Assembly: GCA_963691705.1 (NCBI GenBank)
Contig: OY829537.1
Coordinates: 71,569,352-71,633,351, forward strand
Source: Viola odorata
Taxonomy: Eukaryota > Streptophyta > Magnoliopsida > Malpighiales > Violaceae
Length of the DNA stretch: 64,000 bases
Reading direction: 5' to 3'
Shown here: positions 12,704-24,002 of the stretch, piece by piece
Numbering within the stretch: position 1 is the first letter of the stretch
How the letters are laid out: the number at the start of each line of letters is the position of its first letter
Notes under the pieces: generated by a model
The model's database searches: none
Told to the model about the DNA's origin: nothing
Seen by the model: only the letters and a program-made list of their open reading frames with translations
Made by a program: the position numbers and the translations under genes

Positions 12704-15700
12704 CTAGGTCTGGGAAGGTGGCACGTCCACCATGGCCTCTTCAACTGTCGAGGGCTGAAATCCTTCGTAGAAGGTTTTAACGCGTTGGTCATTGACCTTA
12801 AAGATAATTCCTGTTGTTGGATTTTGGATCTCTACCGCCCCATGGTCGTAAACTGTCGTGACCACGAAAGGTCCTGACCATTTAGATTTTAATTTCCCAG
12901 CAAAGAGGCGTAGGCGCGAGTTATATAGCAACACTTGCTGTCCAACTACAAAGTTTTTGGGACGAAGGTGACGGTCATAGAAAGCTTTTGTTTTGCCCTT
13001 GTAGAGTAGGGCATTTTCATAAGCATCGTCGCGCAATTCTTCTAGCTCTTGGATCTGCAAACGGCGGTGCTGGTTAGCGAGGCCCAGATCTGTATTCACT
13101 TTTCGGATGGCCCAGAATGCTTTATGCTCTATCTCTACTGGAAGATGGCATGGTTTGCCATAAACAAGTCTGTATGGGGTCATTCCTATCGGGGTCTTGA
13201 AAGCTGTTCGGTAGGCCCAGAGGGCATCATCTAATTTCAAGCTCCAGTCTTTTCGGGACTGGCTGACAGTCTTCTCAAGGATGGATTTGATCTCACGGTT
13301 CGAGACCTCGGCTTGTCCGTTGGTCTGAGGGTGATAGGCAGTGGAAGTTCTATGGTGGACTCCATATTTTGCTAAGAGCGAGGTCACGACACGGTTGCAG
13401 AAGTGGGTGCCTCTATCACTGATGAGGGCTCTAGGGTTGCCAAAGCGATTGAAGATATGGGTATGAAGAAAGTTCACAACCACCTTAGAATCATCCGTCC
13501 GAGTGGCTTTGGCTTCTACCCATTTGGAAACATAATCGACTGCTAGAAGGATATAGATATTGCCAAAAGAGTTGGGAAAGGGACCCATGAAGTCGATACC
13601 CCATATATCGAAGATCTCGCAAGCGATGATGTTAGTCAAGGGCATCTGATTTCTGGCCTCTATATTTCCAGTGGCCTGACATCGGGGGCACGAAGCGCAA
13701 TACATGTAACTGTCCTTAAAAATGGTTGGCCAGTAAAGGCCAGCTTCTAGGACTTTCAGGGCAGTTTTCTTGGCCGCGAAATGTCCTCCTTCAGAATGAC
13801 AGAATTTAAGGATCGAGGGCACCTCATCCATGGTCACACATCTTCGAATTATTTGGTCCGAGCAATGTTTCCATAAATAGGGGCTGTCCCAAATGTAGTA
13901 TTTGGCTCGCCTTCTGATTTTGTTGCATTCGGAAGGGGAGGCATCGGCTGGAAAAGTTTCAGTGGCACAAAAGTTTGCAATATCTGAGAACCAAGGGGAA
14001 TAGACAGCTTGGGCTAGACATAGTCGCTCGTCTGGAAAAGTATCTCGGATGGGTTCAAGCGAATTATCTGCTTCGGCTGGAAGTCTGCTCAAGTGGTCTA
14101 CCACAAGATTTTCTTTTCCCCCTTTATCTTTGATAGCTATGTCAAACTCTTGCAAAAGCAAGATCCATCGAATAAGTCGTGGCTTGGCATCTGCTTTGGT
14201 CAGCAAGCACCGAAGGGCAGAATGATCCGAATAGATGAGGACATGAGTGCCTAGGAGATATTGCCTGAACTTGTCTAGGGCATAGACAACAGCCAGGAGT
14301 TCCTTTTCTGTGGTTGTGTAATTCTGCTGGGCTGGGTCTAGTAGTTTGGAAGCATAATAAATCACATGGGTCTCCTTCTCCTTCCTCTGACCCAAGACGG
14401 CGCCCAGGGCTTGATTGCTGGCGTCACACATGACCTCGAATGGTAATGTCCAGTCGGGGGCACGAATGATCGGGGCCGAGATAAGTTTTTTCTTGAGAAG
14501 TTCAAAAGCGTCTTTGCACGCCTCATTAAAATCAAAGATCGTGTCTTTCTGGAGCAAGCGACACATTGGTTGAGCGACTTTGGAAAAATCCTTGATAAAT
14601 CGTCTGTAGAATCCGGCGTGGCCTAGAAAAGATCTCACATCTCTGACACAAGAAGGATAGGGCAGGGACTCTATCACTTCGATTTTTGCTTTGTCGACCT
14701 CAATCCCTTTGGCTGATATAACATGGCCTAGCACCAGGGCTCGATCCACCATAAAGTGGCATTTCTCAAAATTCAGGACAAGGTCTGTCTCTATGCAGCG
14801 CTCTAAACATTTCTTCAGATTGCTCATGCATTCGTCAAAGGAATTTCCATAGACGGTGAAGTCATCCATGAAGACCTCGATTCCGTCTTCGACTAACTCA
14901 GAGAAAATGCTAACCATACAGCGCTGGAAAGTGGCAGGAGCGTTGCACAGGCCGAAGGGCATGCGTCTATAGGCGAAGGTCCCGAAAGGGCAGGTAAAGG
15001 TAGTCTTTTCCTGGTCTTCAGGAGCGACCGGGATCTGGTGGAAACCAGAGTAACCGTCTAGGCAGCAATAGTGGGTCTTTCCTACGAGACGTTCCAGCAT
15101 CTGATCAATGAAGGGCAAGGGGAAATGGTCTTTTCTGGTGGCAGCATTCAGTCGGCGGTAATCGATGCACACTCTCCACCCATTCTGGATCCAGGTAGGA
15201 ATGGATTCGCCATCTTGGCTGGTGATGATTGTGAGGCCTATTTTCTTGGGCACGACCTGGATAGGGCTGACCCAAGGGCTATCTGAGATGGGGTAGATAA
15301 CTCCTGCGTCTAGCAACTTAAGAATTTCTTTCTTCACCACTTCCATCATAGGCGGGTTAAGGCGTCTCCGGGGCTGGCGAATGGTCTTGCTTGCATCTTC
15401 TAGGTGGATGTGATGAGTGCACAATGCTGGGGATAGACCTTTGATGTCTGCAATGGTCCATCATATGGCTTGTCTGAAGTTTTTCAGCAAAGAAAGCAGT
15501 TGGGACTCTTCGAGGTCTCGAAGCTTGTTGGAGATAATAACAGGTAGAGAGTTATCGGGACCCAGATAAGCATACTTTAGATGTGAAGGTAAAGGTTTAA
15601 GATCTAGGGCTGGAGCTTGATCAACTGATGGAATTAATTTAACATGGCCTTCGTAGTCAGGGGACTGCGCTAGTGGCTCATACTGAGTGACAGGGCATTC

Positions 15701-17518
15701 TTCTAGGTCAACGACAACAGAGTGTAACTCAGATGGAATGGAAATTGTCGAGGCCACGACATCTAGAAGAGCGGGTGTCAGACTCCTGTCAAGGGCAAAA
15801 TGCAAGGGGTCAGTAGAATATATTTCATCAATTTCCCCTACAAGGGGATCAACAATATCAATATAATTCACACTAGAAAATTCAGAAGGGTATCGCATGG
15901 CCTCTAGCATATTGAATTTGATGATCTCTCCATCAAATTCGAGAGAAATGATGGCATCATGAACATCAATCTTGGCTCGGGCCGTGGCCAGAAATGGACG
16001 GCCTAGAAGAACATCAGTGGACTTGGTGGAGTCCTCATTTTCCATTGCAATTACGTAGAAATCAGCAGGGAACAAGAATTCTCCCACTTGGACTAGAACA
16101 TCTTTGATAATCCCTTCGGGGTAAATGATGGAACGATCCGCGAGCTGGATAGCCAGGTCTGTGGGAACTAGAGGTTCGAGACCTAGACCGTTGTAGATTA
16201 TCAAGGGCATCACATTGATTCCTGCGCCGAGATCACACATGGCTTTTCCAATATCAACTGTGCCTATTCGACAAGGGATAATGAACATGCCCTGGTCTTT
16301 GCATTTTGGAGGAATTCTGCTTTGGATGTGCGCGGAAGCACTGGCTCCTATGCTGATCTTGTTGACTTCAGCGAACTTGTTTTTGTTAGTGCACAGTTGC
16401 TTCAAGAATTTGGCATAGCGAGGGACATTTTTCACGGCCTGGAGGAGAGGAATATTGACAACCACTTTACTGAACATCTCAAAGATATCTCGGTCTTCCT
16501 TATCTTTCTTGGCCTTGACCAATCTATGAGGGAACGGGGGCTCGAGAATCTTATGGATGTATTCTTGAGTAAATTCTGGTGGGTTTGGGTCATTTCGCGG
16601 TGAACCTCTCGGAGAGAGGATTCTATCCTCTTTGACTTCCACGAATCTAGGGACTTTGGGAAGTTTAGTTCTGGGTTTGGGCCGAATCTCGGCCTCGGGT
16701 GTATTTTCAGCATCGGGGGCTGGAAGCTCAGGTGAGTTCAAGGTCATTCCACTACGCAGAGTCAATGCGCAGACATTGTGCTTTGGATTTACTTCTGTTT
16801 GAGGTGGCAATCTGCCATGGTTTGTTACTTCCTGGAGTTGGGCAGTCAGATTGCGCATCTGCTTTTTGAGATCATCGATTTCTTTTTGCTGTTCGGGGTT
16901 CCTGGGTATTTCAGCTTTCGGGGGCTGGATAAAAGTCTGGTCTGGAGGTTGGACAAAGGTTTGATCCTGAGGAGGTTGGCGTTGGTACTGATGTTGATGA
17001 TACGTGGGTCGAGGTCTGAAGTTTGGCATGTTAGGCGGGGGGTTTCCATATGGATTCTGGGGTGGTTGGTGGCTAGGTCCCGAAAATTGATTGTTTGGTA
17101 CCCACCCTGGATTTGGCTGTTTCCACCCTTGGTTGTAATTTTGAGCATATTGGACTGGAATGAATTGACCAGCAGCATTTACTTGAATTTCTTCTGGAAT
17201 GTGGGGGCATGCATCAGTGGCATGATCCACGAAATTGCATATTTGGCAAGCTTTGACAGGTGTGGGTTGTGATGTTATGAAATTCTGAAACATCCCCGTA
17301 AGGGACGATATCTGTTTCTGAAGGGCTGCTACTTGGACCTCCTGGCCTGGATTGTTGGTAAGGTCATCAGAGGCATTCTTGGCCATGAGCTCTATCGTAG
17401 CTCGAGCTGCTTTCGGGGTCAAGGCAGTCAGGGAACCATTGGCAGCTGCATTTAGCAATGCCTTGTCATGAGGTTGGAGGCCTTCACAAAAGTACTGAAC
17501 AAGAGCGTGTTGAACCAC
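12704..17518 (-). pseudogene. Athila B gag-pol polyprotein, 5'-truncated, one nonsense codon
   Basis: A single frame of about 1605 codons on minus, interrupted once by TGA at 15461-15463, between the protease and RT parts. Domains in order: end of the capsid-like gag domain (ALVQYFCEGLQPHDK), a CCHC zinc knuckle (CQICNFVDHATDAC, near 17250-17207), a Gln/Pro-rich linker, an aspartic protease with CDLGAGIN, RT with [20 protein letters not shown] and the FMDDF active site, RNase H ([14 protein letters not shown]), an integrase zinc finger (CASCPRC) and an intact DDE core ([25 protein letters not shown]). The gag N-terminus (probably over 200 residues) is lost: the first codons at 17518-17511 are LTR sequence of element A. 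The catalytic residues I can check are intact, unlike in A. Confidence 0.9.
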
Positions 17519-19076
17519 AGAGATTGAAGGACTAATTTGCTAGTGAACTAGTATGACAAGGCAATATGCAACAAATCTAACCAAAGTAACCATAACAGGG
17601 GGGTTTTATGTTGATTAATAAATTAATCAACGCAGAGTAGGGGAGCTAACAAAGCAGAATTAAAAAGTACTTATCTAGGGCACGAAAGTAAATCGTAATC
17701 CAGGGCCAGAAATGTAAATTGTTATCCAGAGCAAGAGATGTAAACAGATCGAATGCGGGAAAAGTAACGAAAAGGATATTAATCAAATGAGACGAGATCT
17801 TAGCGAAAGGTGCTCTCTTGGGTTGTTTTCTAGGTCGGCTAGTCATTGGTGCAGAAGTTTTCCAAACTCAAGTGCAGATCTGCTATAGGGACCGCGTTTC
17901 CACACCGCATCCCCTGCTTACCTTCGTAGATAAAAGTCACCCCCCGTTTCCACATATGAGGTGACCTTGACGTTCAGCCATCCTCCTAGCTACCTTCCTT
18001 GTCATCAAAAGGTAGCCTTGACCGTCCGGCCTGTCACAGCTCGAAGTAGGGAGGCTAAATTCAGAACGCCCATGAAGGAGAGGTAAGACAGATCTAGGGC
18101 TCGATAGCTCAGCTTGTCAGACTCGTATCGCATACCCTAGATAACTGTTTACCCCCAGATGAGGCCTCTCGCACTGCCTCCCCTAGGTGCCTGCTCTAAC
18201 TCCAGGGCTTCGCGTCAATTATAACCCTGGAATATGACGTTACTCATACAGAAACACCAAAAGATGATCAAGCTCTTAACATTTCTAGACAAGCATGTAG
18301 TTAAATCGGTAAACAGTCATGTGTCACAAGAGAATATATTAAGCATGCATTAGACCTCTTAGCCAAACCCTACAACCCGTGGAACACCCTTCACCAAGAA
18401 AGGGGTATTTAGCTACTCATACTATAATATAAACAGTAGGTAGATATAATCATACAATGATAAAACAAAGAAAGTAAAAAGGGAGTAGAGTAAACCGATA
18501 GATTAATTAATAATCGAAGAGGAAAGTTGTTGACAATGGCTGCTCTTAATCGGGAAGAAGAGGAGATGATCCCCAGAAAATAAACACTGAAACTAATGTA
18601 AGAAATTATCCTTGGAACAGTCGTCCTTACAAAAACCCTAAAACTATGCTTATATAGCCTAAGCCTAGCTCGGAGACAAAAACAGCTAAGGGGGGAGGAA
18701 GGATCAATGAGGGCGTGACAGCACACGTCCTTGCAAAAGGAATATTCTGGGATTCCTGGCACGTCTACTATCTTCTGGAAGCGCCTGGGATTTCGTGCGG
18801 ATCTCAGAAGATGCTCTCCTTGGAAGAAGGCTCAGAACTGTCGAGGCCTTGAGACAGCGCACTGGTCTGGTTCGCGTCGAGGTCTTGACAACATTCTTTC
18901 TTCTAGACCTGGAAAATGGAATTCCTCAGAAATGCTCTAAAATAGCTTCTTTTCGGCCTTTTCCCTTCCTTGATGTTAATCTGCAAATAAGATTGAAATG
19001 AGGGTCAAATAGCAACATCGAGCCCCCGAAAGGGCTAGAAAGGAGGGTAAAACCGAGAGCATGCAACGTGCTATCA
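17511..19076 (-). repeat. 5' LTR of Athila A, truncated at its 3' end
   Basis: Matches 396-1962 nearly base for base, including its unique ACTAGTGAACTAGTATGAC stretch, and ends GCTATCA followed by the target duplication ATCAC. The first about 76 plus-strand bases (the LTR's 3' end next to the PBS) are missing and replaced by gag of B. A few bases shared at the joint (TTGAAC/TCGAAC) would suit a deletion through short homology. Confidence 0.87.
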
Positions 19077-19081
19077 ATCAC

Positions 19082-19494
19082 CTTGGGTATCGCCCCCGGT
19101 ACCCTCCTCAGAGTTATCACCCCGACATCATTATGGGTATCACCCCCGGCACCCTCCTCTGAGGTATCGCCCATGACGTCACCTCCAGGTATCACCTGTG
19201 ACATCATCCAGAATGCTATCTTTTCGGGATATCACCTCTTTACCTGGGTATCACCCCCAGCGGCCTATAAATACCCCCTCATTTTTATAAAAAAAAGGTA
19301 AGCCGAAAATCGCTTACTAGAACCTCTGCTATTTTTGAACCGCTTACTGACTTAAGCATCGGAGTGTCTACGCCGGAGCCCCACCTCCGGCGCTTTGCAG
19401 GTGCGTCCGACGTCATCTACAACGACTCCGACCAACAGTAGACATCGTCCCGATCGCCTCGAAGATCGAATCTTATCAACAATACAATGAATCA
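19082..19494 (+). repeat. Tat-lineage LTR (element T1), second part
   Basis: Continues the LTR broken at 319. It contains tandem GGGTATCACCCCCGG-type repeats with TGACGTCA/TGACATCA motifs, a TATA box (CCTATAAATACC near 19264-19275) and the Tat-type 3' segment GCATCGGAGTGT...CTCCGGCG...TTTGCAGGTG, all shared with 23400-23600 and 60580-60790. The end is placed at GAATCA because a PBS-like ATGGTGC follows, as in the element at 60.8 kb; an alternative end is TCTTATCA at 19478. Confidence 0.75.
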
Positions 19495-19662
19495 AATGGT
19501 GCGATAAAGGCTGCATGGCGTTAGCATTATTATAGAAAGAACAATGTCAAATGATTTTCCAGGGAAGAATAAAAGAAATACAGATAGCAAATGGAATAAC
19601 AATCAAGGGGGAGATTCAAGAATATTTGCTGCGGCACTCGAGTCACCCCTCGGGGAAAAATG
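19495..19662 (+). other. PBS-like site and short remnant after the T1 left LTR
   Basis: ATGGTGCGATAAAGG at 19496-19510 sits where the PBS of a Tat element is expected (compare ATGGTGCTTTCATTG at 60807). I do not assign a tRNA. Gag and pol should follow, but the antisense gene begins within about 170 bp, so T1 has lost or never had gag-pol. Confidence 0.5.
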
Positions 19663-21807
19663 TTATACACCCCCACCACCGTTGTCGTCAGTCCTTTCTC
19701 CCTCCGGGGCAGACGAGCCATTCCTGCTTTCGCTAACCTCGTCCATCACGGCAGAAACATAGTCAGCAACTTGGGCTGGATCAGAAGAGTCACCCTCAAA
19801 GCGGGCTACGAATCCAGAGGTGAAGGCTTCCAAGACCTTCTTTTTCCACCACTCCATTTTCAGCGGTGTCCTGGCAAACTCCTCGTCTTGAGCTAGCATC
19901 TCTTCGTGAAGAAGGAGATTTCTCTTCTTTTCCAACGCCAACTCTGCCTCCAGAACCTCAACCTTCGCTTTCCCTGCGGATTTCTCTCTGCTTAGTTCCT
20001 TCCGTGACTCGTCATGGAGACATGTTAGCAACCTCACTTGGTCCGCCGTTCGGTCAAGCTGCACCTTTTGAGCGCATATCGCGCTAGAAAAGTTTCACAA
20101 TTCATGGTCATGAACTTCGAACCGATAGTTCAGATGGCGGAAGATATCCAGAGAGTCATTCATAATATGCCGGTGGCGGGCCTTTGGAGAAAGCTGAAGA
20201 AATTTCTCTCTCTTCGCGGGAACTCATCATTTCCCCTATCAAGGGTGCGGTAAACTAATCTCTAGAAAAAGGATTGGACACCCCGACAGCGTGGAGACCG
20301 TCAAAACAGAACCCCGTCAAGTTCATACGATAGTTCGGGGTCCCGTTAGGGTCGCCATAGGAAAGATTGACTGTTGGACTTGAAGAAGAACCCTCGGCAA
20401 CCACATTCGAGATAGGAGTGAAGAACAATTGCGGAAGGGCTTTAGGCGGCAACTCAGCAACTGAATCCGCAGCGGAAGACGTGACCACTACATCGGGAAT
20501 ACAATGAGAAATTGGAGAATCAGGAGCGATAGCTGTAGAAGGAAACCCTGTCACCGGTGGGGTCCCCGCCTCGGTAGAATGAGTAGCAGCCGGCGCCTCA
20601 GTAATCTTCACCGACTGAGAGGTACTTGCCTTGGATGAAACAACAGGTGTGGAAGCAGCCGCCGCACTAACAGAAGAAACTCTGATAGCTCGTCCACTCG
20701 TATTTGTTCGAAGCTTTTTCCGGTGAGAGGAAGAAGCATGGCGGATGTCTGGTTTAACATCCATATCCTCGTCGTCACTATCAAATACCCTTGTTATGGG
20801 TCGGCTTGAGTCTGTTCTCCCGCGATGATCTGGTAGCCAATTCTCAATGAAACGAGAAGCTCGGACAGAGCCGCCGAGCCTTCGCCCTCCCCGAGCAACT
20901 GTCTTGGTCCTTCCCCTCTGGGGTCGAGCGCTTTGGCGAGTAGAGCCTTCACCAGGGGGAGAGGCTGGTAAAGTTTGGAGCGGCGTTACATTCAAAAGAG
21001 CGTTAGCATTACCAGATGATCGACCGTCAGCATCTCCTGAAAAAGAAACGTGTTAAGACAAGGAACGAATGCAAAGAAAATGCGAGAAAAGGCAGACTCA
21101 CCCATAACGCACTCCTCCAGAGGCTTGAACAAAGCAAATTTATGGATATGATAGCAGGTATCCACATCCAACAAGGCGTTAGCCTGCTCTAGCTCAGTTC
21201 TGGTCAGTACCGCGGGATTTGTCCAAATGGGGCCTATGAGCTCCTGGTTAAAGTTAATGCGCCACAAACGGGACGGTAGCTCGAGAACGAAGAAACTACT
21301 TTTCCAGTCAGCCACACCCCTCTCAAAGCCGCGAAACCGCTGCCAGAACGACTGCACGAACGCGTCATCCCATCAAGGAGTGATGTCGATTAAACAATTG
21401 TGACAATTCATACTAAAGAATTTGCGAAATAAATTGAGGGATGGGGTGAAAATATTCTTCAACTCGCAAGCGCGAAGAAAGGCATAAACCCCACACCAAG
21501 AAGAAGGAGTTATCTGGGCAGGATTAAGGTTGTGCTCCCGCAGCAGCGTTAGTATTGAATCATGGACGGGAAAGCGAAAACCATAGAGGAACATCTTAAA
21601 GTAAAGTAGCCTACAGAAACCCCACGCCGGATTATGAAGTCGCATGTAGCTTTCAGGAACAAAGGGCTCATATTCGGGGGGAAAGGTAATACCGTTTTTC
21701 TCCAGTTCGGCCCTTAGAACCACATCGCACGTAAAAATACTGGGTGACTGTGCGACCTCTGAATCCACGGGTCTCCAGAGAACCTGGTGAGGCCTATTCC
21801 TAACCAT
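19663..21807 (-). pseudogene. Antisense 'putative gypsy-type transposon' gene of Tat T1, with intron
   Basis: A minus-strand gene, opposite to the LTR orientation, as in Tat elements known to carry antisense ORFs. From the ATG at 21807 it reads PPEYEPFVPESYMRLHNPAWGF, then YGFRFPVHDSILTLLREHN and AQITPSSWCGVYAFLRACE, which resemble Pfam 'putative gypsy type transposon' (PF04195). One in-frame TGA lies at 21373-21375. A 65-nt intron (21101-21037 on minus) has donor GG|GTGAGT and acceptor TTTTTCAG|GAGATG; splicing joins the upstream frame to the 20995-20255 frame, a Ser/Thr/Pro-rich region with a basic patch. A stop at 20255 and frameshifts at about 20065-20250 separate the last part (20064-19663), a Glu/Lys-rich probable coiled coil. 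Function unknown. Confidence 0.75.
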
Positions 21808-22296
21808 AATAAATCAGCAAATAGGAAATCTGAAAGGATTGAAGTGGTACCTTAAAAGGGAAGATTTATGGGTGACTCGGCGGACGACAGCGGGCGACCA
21901 GGAAGTTCTTCGGAGAAAAAGACGAAGGAAGACGAAAGAGAAAATTTGAAGTAGGGGCAAAAAGTGTTGGAAAGAGAAAATGGTCCCTTCTTAAAGGGTC
22001 AAATGCCACCGCATTAATTGAACCACCAACCATGCTGAGACGCGTGAAAAAATAAGGCGGCCACGTGGAAACATATTAAAAGAATCTAAAAAGAGAAGTT
22101 ATTCGTCGCATGGCGACAAAGTCGACACAGTCAAATAATCGCGAAACGGTTACCTCAGCAAGGCTAACCCCTCGCGTTAGCTATCCACAAGACCAGCACG
22201 TTGACGGGAAGATAATGACAAAGAGAAAAAGATAGAAAGCATCACTTTATTCATAAGATGTCAAAAGGCATATACAGTATGCCTAACATAAGGGCA

Positions 22297-22838
22297 CTAA
22301 TCCTCATCGGGCCAGTAGATGCCATAGTGATAAACCCCGTCGTCATCCAGGAACGGCATCTTCTCGTTAGCGGGTAGAAAGGGCTCATCTACTCCCCTCT
22401 CCGAGCCAAGCCCTGACGGGCCTGACCTTTCCTTGGTAAATGACCCTACCGTTCCAGCACCAGCATCGATGGAGGAATTTTTCTCCAGCAAACAATCAGA
22501 CAAAGGAAAGCGTTTGCAACAGAGGTCAGTTCGGTAGAACAGGCCCTCATACCCTTCAAGCAGCAGGCCAGTAAGTCCTTCCTCTGCTGCAGCATAGAAG
22601 CAACCACCTCGATGTGGGAAGTGGTGGCGGCCAACTTCGCTAAACTCTCCAAAGGACTGAAATCCTCCAGAGACATTCCCAGCTGCCTAGACAGAATGGG
22701 GGTTGACATTCCTTGCAATTCCAGGACATCCTCCGAGGTCTTGGTGATTATCCTCTCTAGGAATCCGATGTCACCCTCAGTAAGGTTCTTCAGGGTCACA
22801 GCTTTTGAGATCAGGAAATTTCTGGTCAGCTCATCCAT
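22297..22838 (-). pseudogene. Second antisense ORF of Tat T1, frameshifted, unknown function
   Basis: On minus an ATG at 22838 opens MDELTRNFLISKAVTLKNL and continues for about 110 residues of helical, Leu-rich, possibly coiled-coil sequence (LEDFSPLESLAKLAATTSH...MLQQRKDLLACC). A frameshift near 22495 moves it into the frame ending GVYHYGIYWPDED at 22297. It lies upstream of the larger antisense gene on the same strand, between it and the T1 right LTR, and could belong to the same antisense transcription unit. I do not recognise the family. Confidence 0.5.
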
Positions 22839-22900
22839 GGTGAAAATATAAGAGAAAAAAGTGAAAAAGATGTGAGAAACTTGCACGGAGGAAAGCTTCA

Positions 22901-22907
22901 ATTTATA
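22901..22907 (-). promoter_or_regulatory. TATA-like box upstream of the antisense ORF
   Basis: TATAAAT on the minus strand, about 65 bases upstream of the ATG at 22838. The position suits a promoter firing antisense to the retrotransposon. Sequence-only call. Confidence 0.4.
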
Positions 22908-22994
22908 GACTCAGAAGAACGGCGGTCAGAGCAGGCCCATTTCCTAACAAAGAGCCACTCCGGCATATAAAAGACTGATAAGCTGAAGAGGGAG

Positions 22995-23606
22995 CGTTAG
23001 CCCTTGGTAAACACTCGGGCTCATTTTCAGTTGGGCTTATGATAACAATACGCCTAACGACAAGGGTATTTTCGTCTCATACCCCGCGGGGAGAGAAAAT
23101 GGTTGTTGTTCCTACCGTCACGACAGCATCGAGGCTACCGTCTCTCCCTAGGAGATTGACACTGGGATGGTCGACGTCAACGGGGGGGTCCCATATGGCA
23201 CTTTGTGATGGCCAAAGGCGCTACCCCATCCCAGTATAAACCGAGTGTCTTGAGAAGAACGTAGCCATTACCTTGCCTAGGTAACGGCTACCCCCACACC
23301 TAACGCCATGATGGCATATCGCACCATGGGAGAACTATAACCCCTGACGAGAGCGATAGCCCCTAGTAATCCAAACTACGCAGAAATGCTCCTTTTCGCC
23401 TATAAATACCTCCACCACGAAGGAGGAAGGTAAGCATAATTTGCTGGCCCAAGCTCTGCCATTCTCACCACTTATACTAACTTAAGCATCGGAGTGTTTA
23501 CGCCGAAGACCCCCTCCGGCGTCTTGCAGGTACATCGGACCGCCGCGGACACTGAATCTGAGGAGCCCTTTCACCTTCTACCCTTCGGCAACAGACAAAT
23601 TCTTAT
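22995..23606 (+). repeat. Tat-lineage LTR (element T1), right copy
   Basis: Starts with the same CCCTTGGTAAACACTCGGGC block as 46 onward; its first dinucleotide is CG rather than TG, probably a mutation. It has a TATA box (GCCTATAAATACC near 23398-23410), then GCATCGGAGTGT and CTCCGGCG...TTGCAGG as in the left copy. Similarity stops at CTTATCA, where the hAT element begins, about 16 bp before the expected LTR end. The two LTRs differ a lot in their middle parts and I find no matching target duplication, so the pairing is tentative. Confidence 0.7.
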
Positions 23607-23877
23607 CAGGTATACCGTCCGAAATATTTCGGTATTCGGTATACCGAACCGCCCAAAAAATTACCATACCGTACCAAATTATATTTCGGTACCATACCGA
23701 AATACCGAAAGTAATTCGGTACGGTATTTCGGTATACCAAAATACCGAACAGTTTATTAAGCAATGACAATTTTCAGTTTTTCCTGGCTTTTCAATCTAA
23801 AACCGTACTTAAATAATTAATTCCAACATAACAAAATTCCAACAGTACATAAATAATTAATTCCAACAACATAACTG

Positions 23878-24002
23878 AACTAGAAAAATGAATTACTAAA
23901 CTCAAGTGAAACATGTTTGCTGGCTACAGCAACAACTGAACTAGAAAAATGAATTACTAAACTCAAGTGAAACATGTTTGCTGGCTACAGCAACAACTGA
24001 AC
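23878..24002. repeat. Tandem duplication of about 61 bp in the hAT 3' region
   Basis: Two nearly identical adjacent copies of a segment beginning AACTGAACTAGAAAAATGAA and ending CTGGCTACAGCAAC. Partial further copies with AATTCCAACA/TACATAAATA motifs are scattered to about 24400. It lies downstream of the transposase and is probably replication slippage. Confidence 0.85.

Larger units (their letters stand above)
6787..17510 (-). mobile_element. Athila-lineage element B, inserted in A and 5'-truncated
   Basis: Its 3' LTR (TGATCGTCAC...GCTATCA) starts exactly where A's integrase frame ends, with CTTGT (6782-6786) as the presumed target site. The order on minus is gag-pol, env-position ORF, non-coding 3' part, PPT, LTR. 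The 5' end is gone: gag starts mid-domain and joins A's 5' LTR at about 17511, so no PBS, 5' LTR or second target duplication remains. B is more complete in coding than A and shows only nonsense changes, no frameshifts, in its two ORFs. Confidence 0.85.
320..19076 (-). mobile_element. Athila-lineage Ty3/gypsy element A (outer element, contains B)
   Basis: The outer LTR ends TGATC...GCTATCA are flanked by the same 5 bases, ATCAC, at 315-319 and 19077-19081, so A inserted here as a unit into the Tat LTR. On the minus strand the order is 5' LTR (19076-17511), then element B, then A's own integrase C-terminal part (6786-5580), env-position ORF (5016-3363), 3' non-coding region and 3' LTR (1962-320). 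A's gag, protease, RT and PBS are missing. The simplest reading is that B inserted into A's integrase and a deletion then removed everything between B's gag and A's 5' LTR. Confidence 0.85.
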
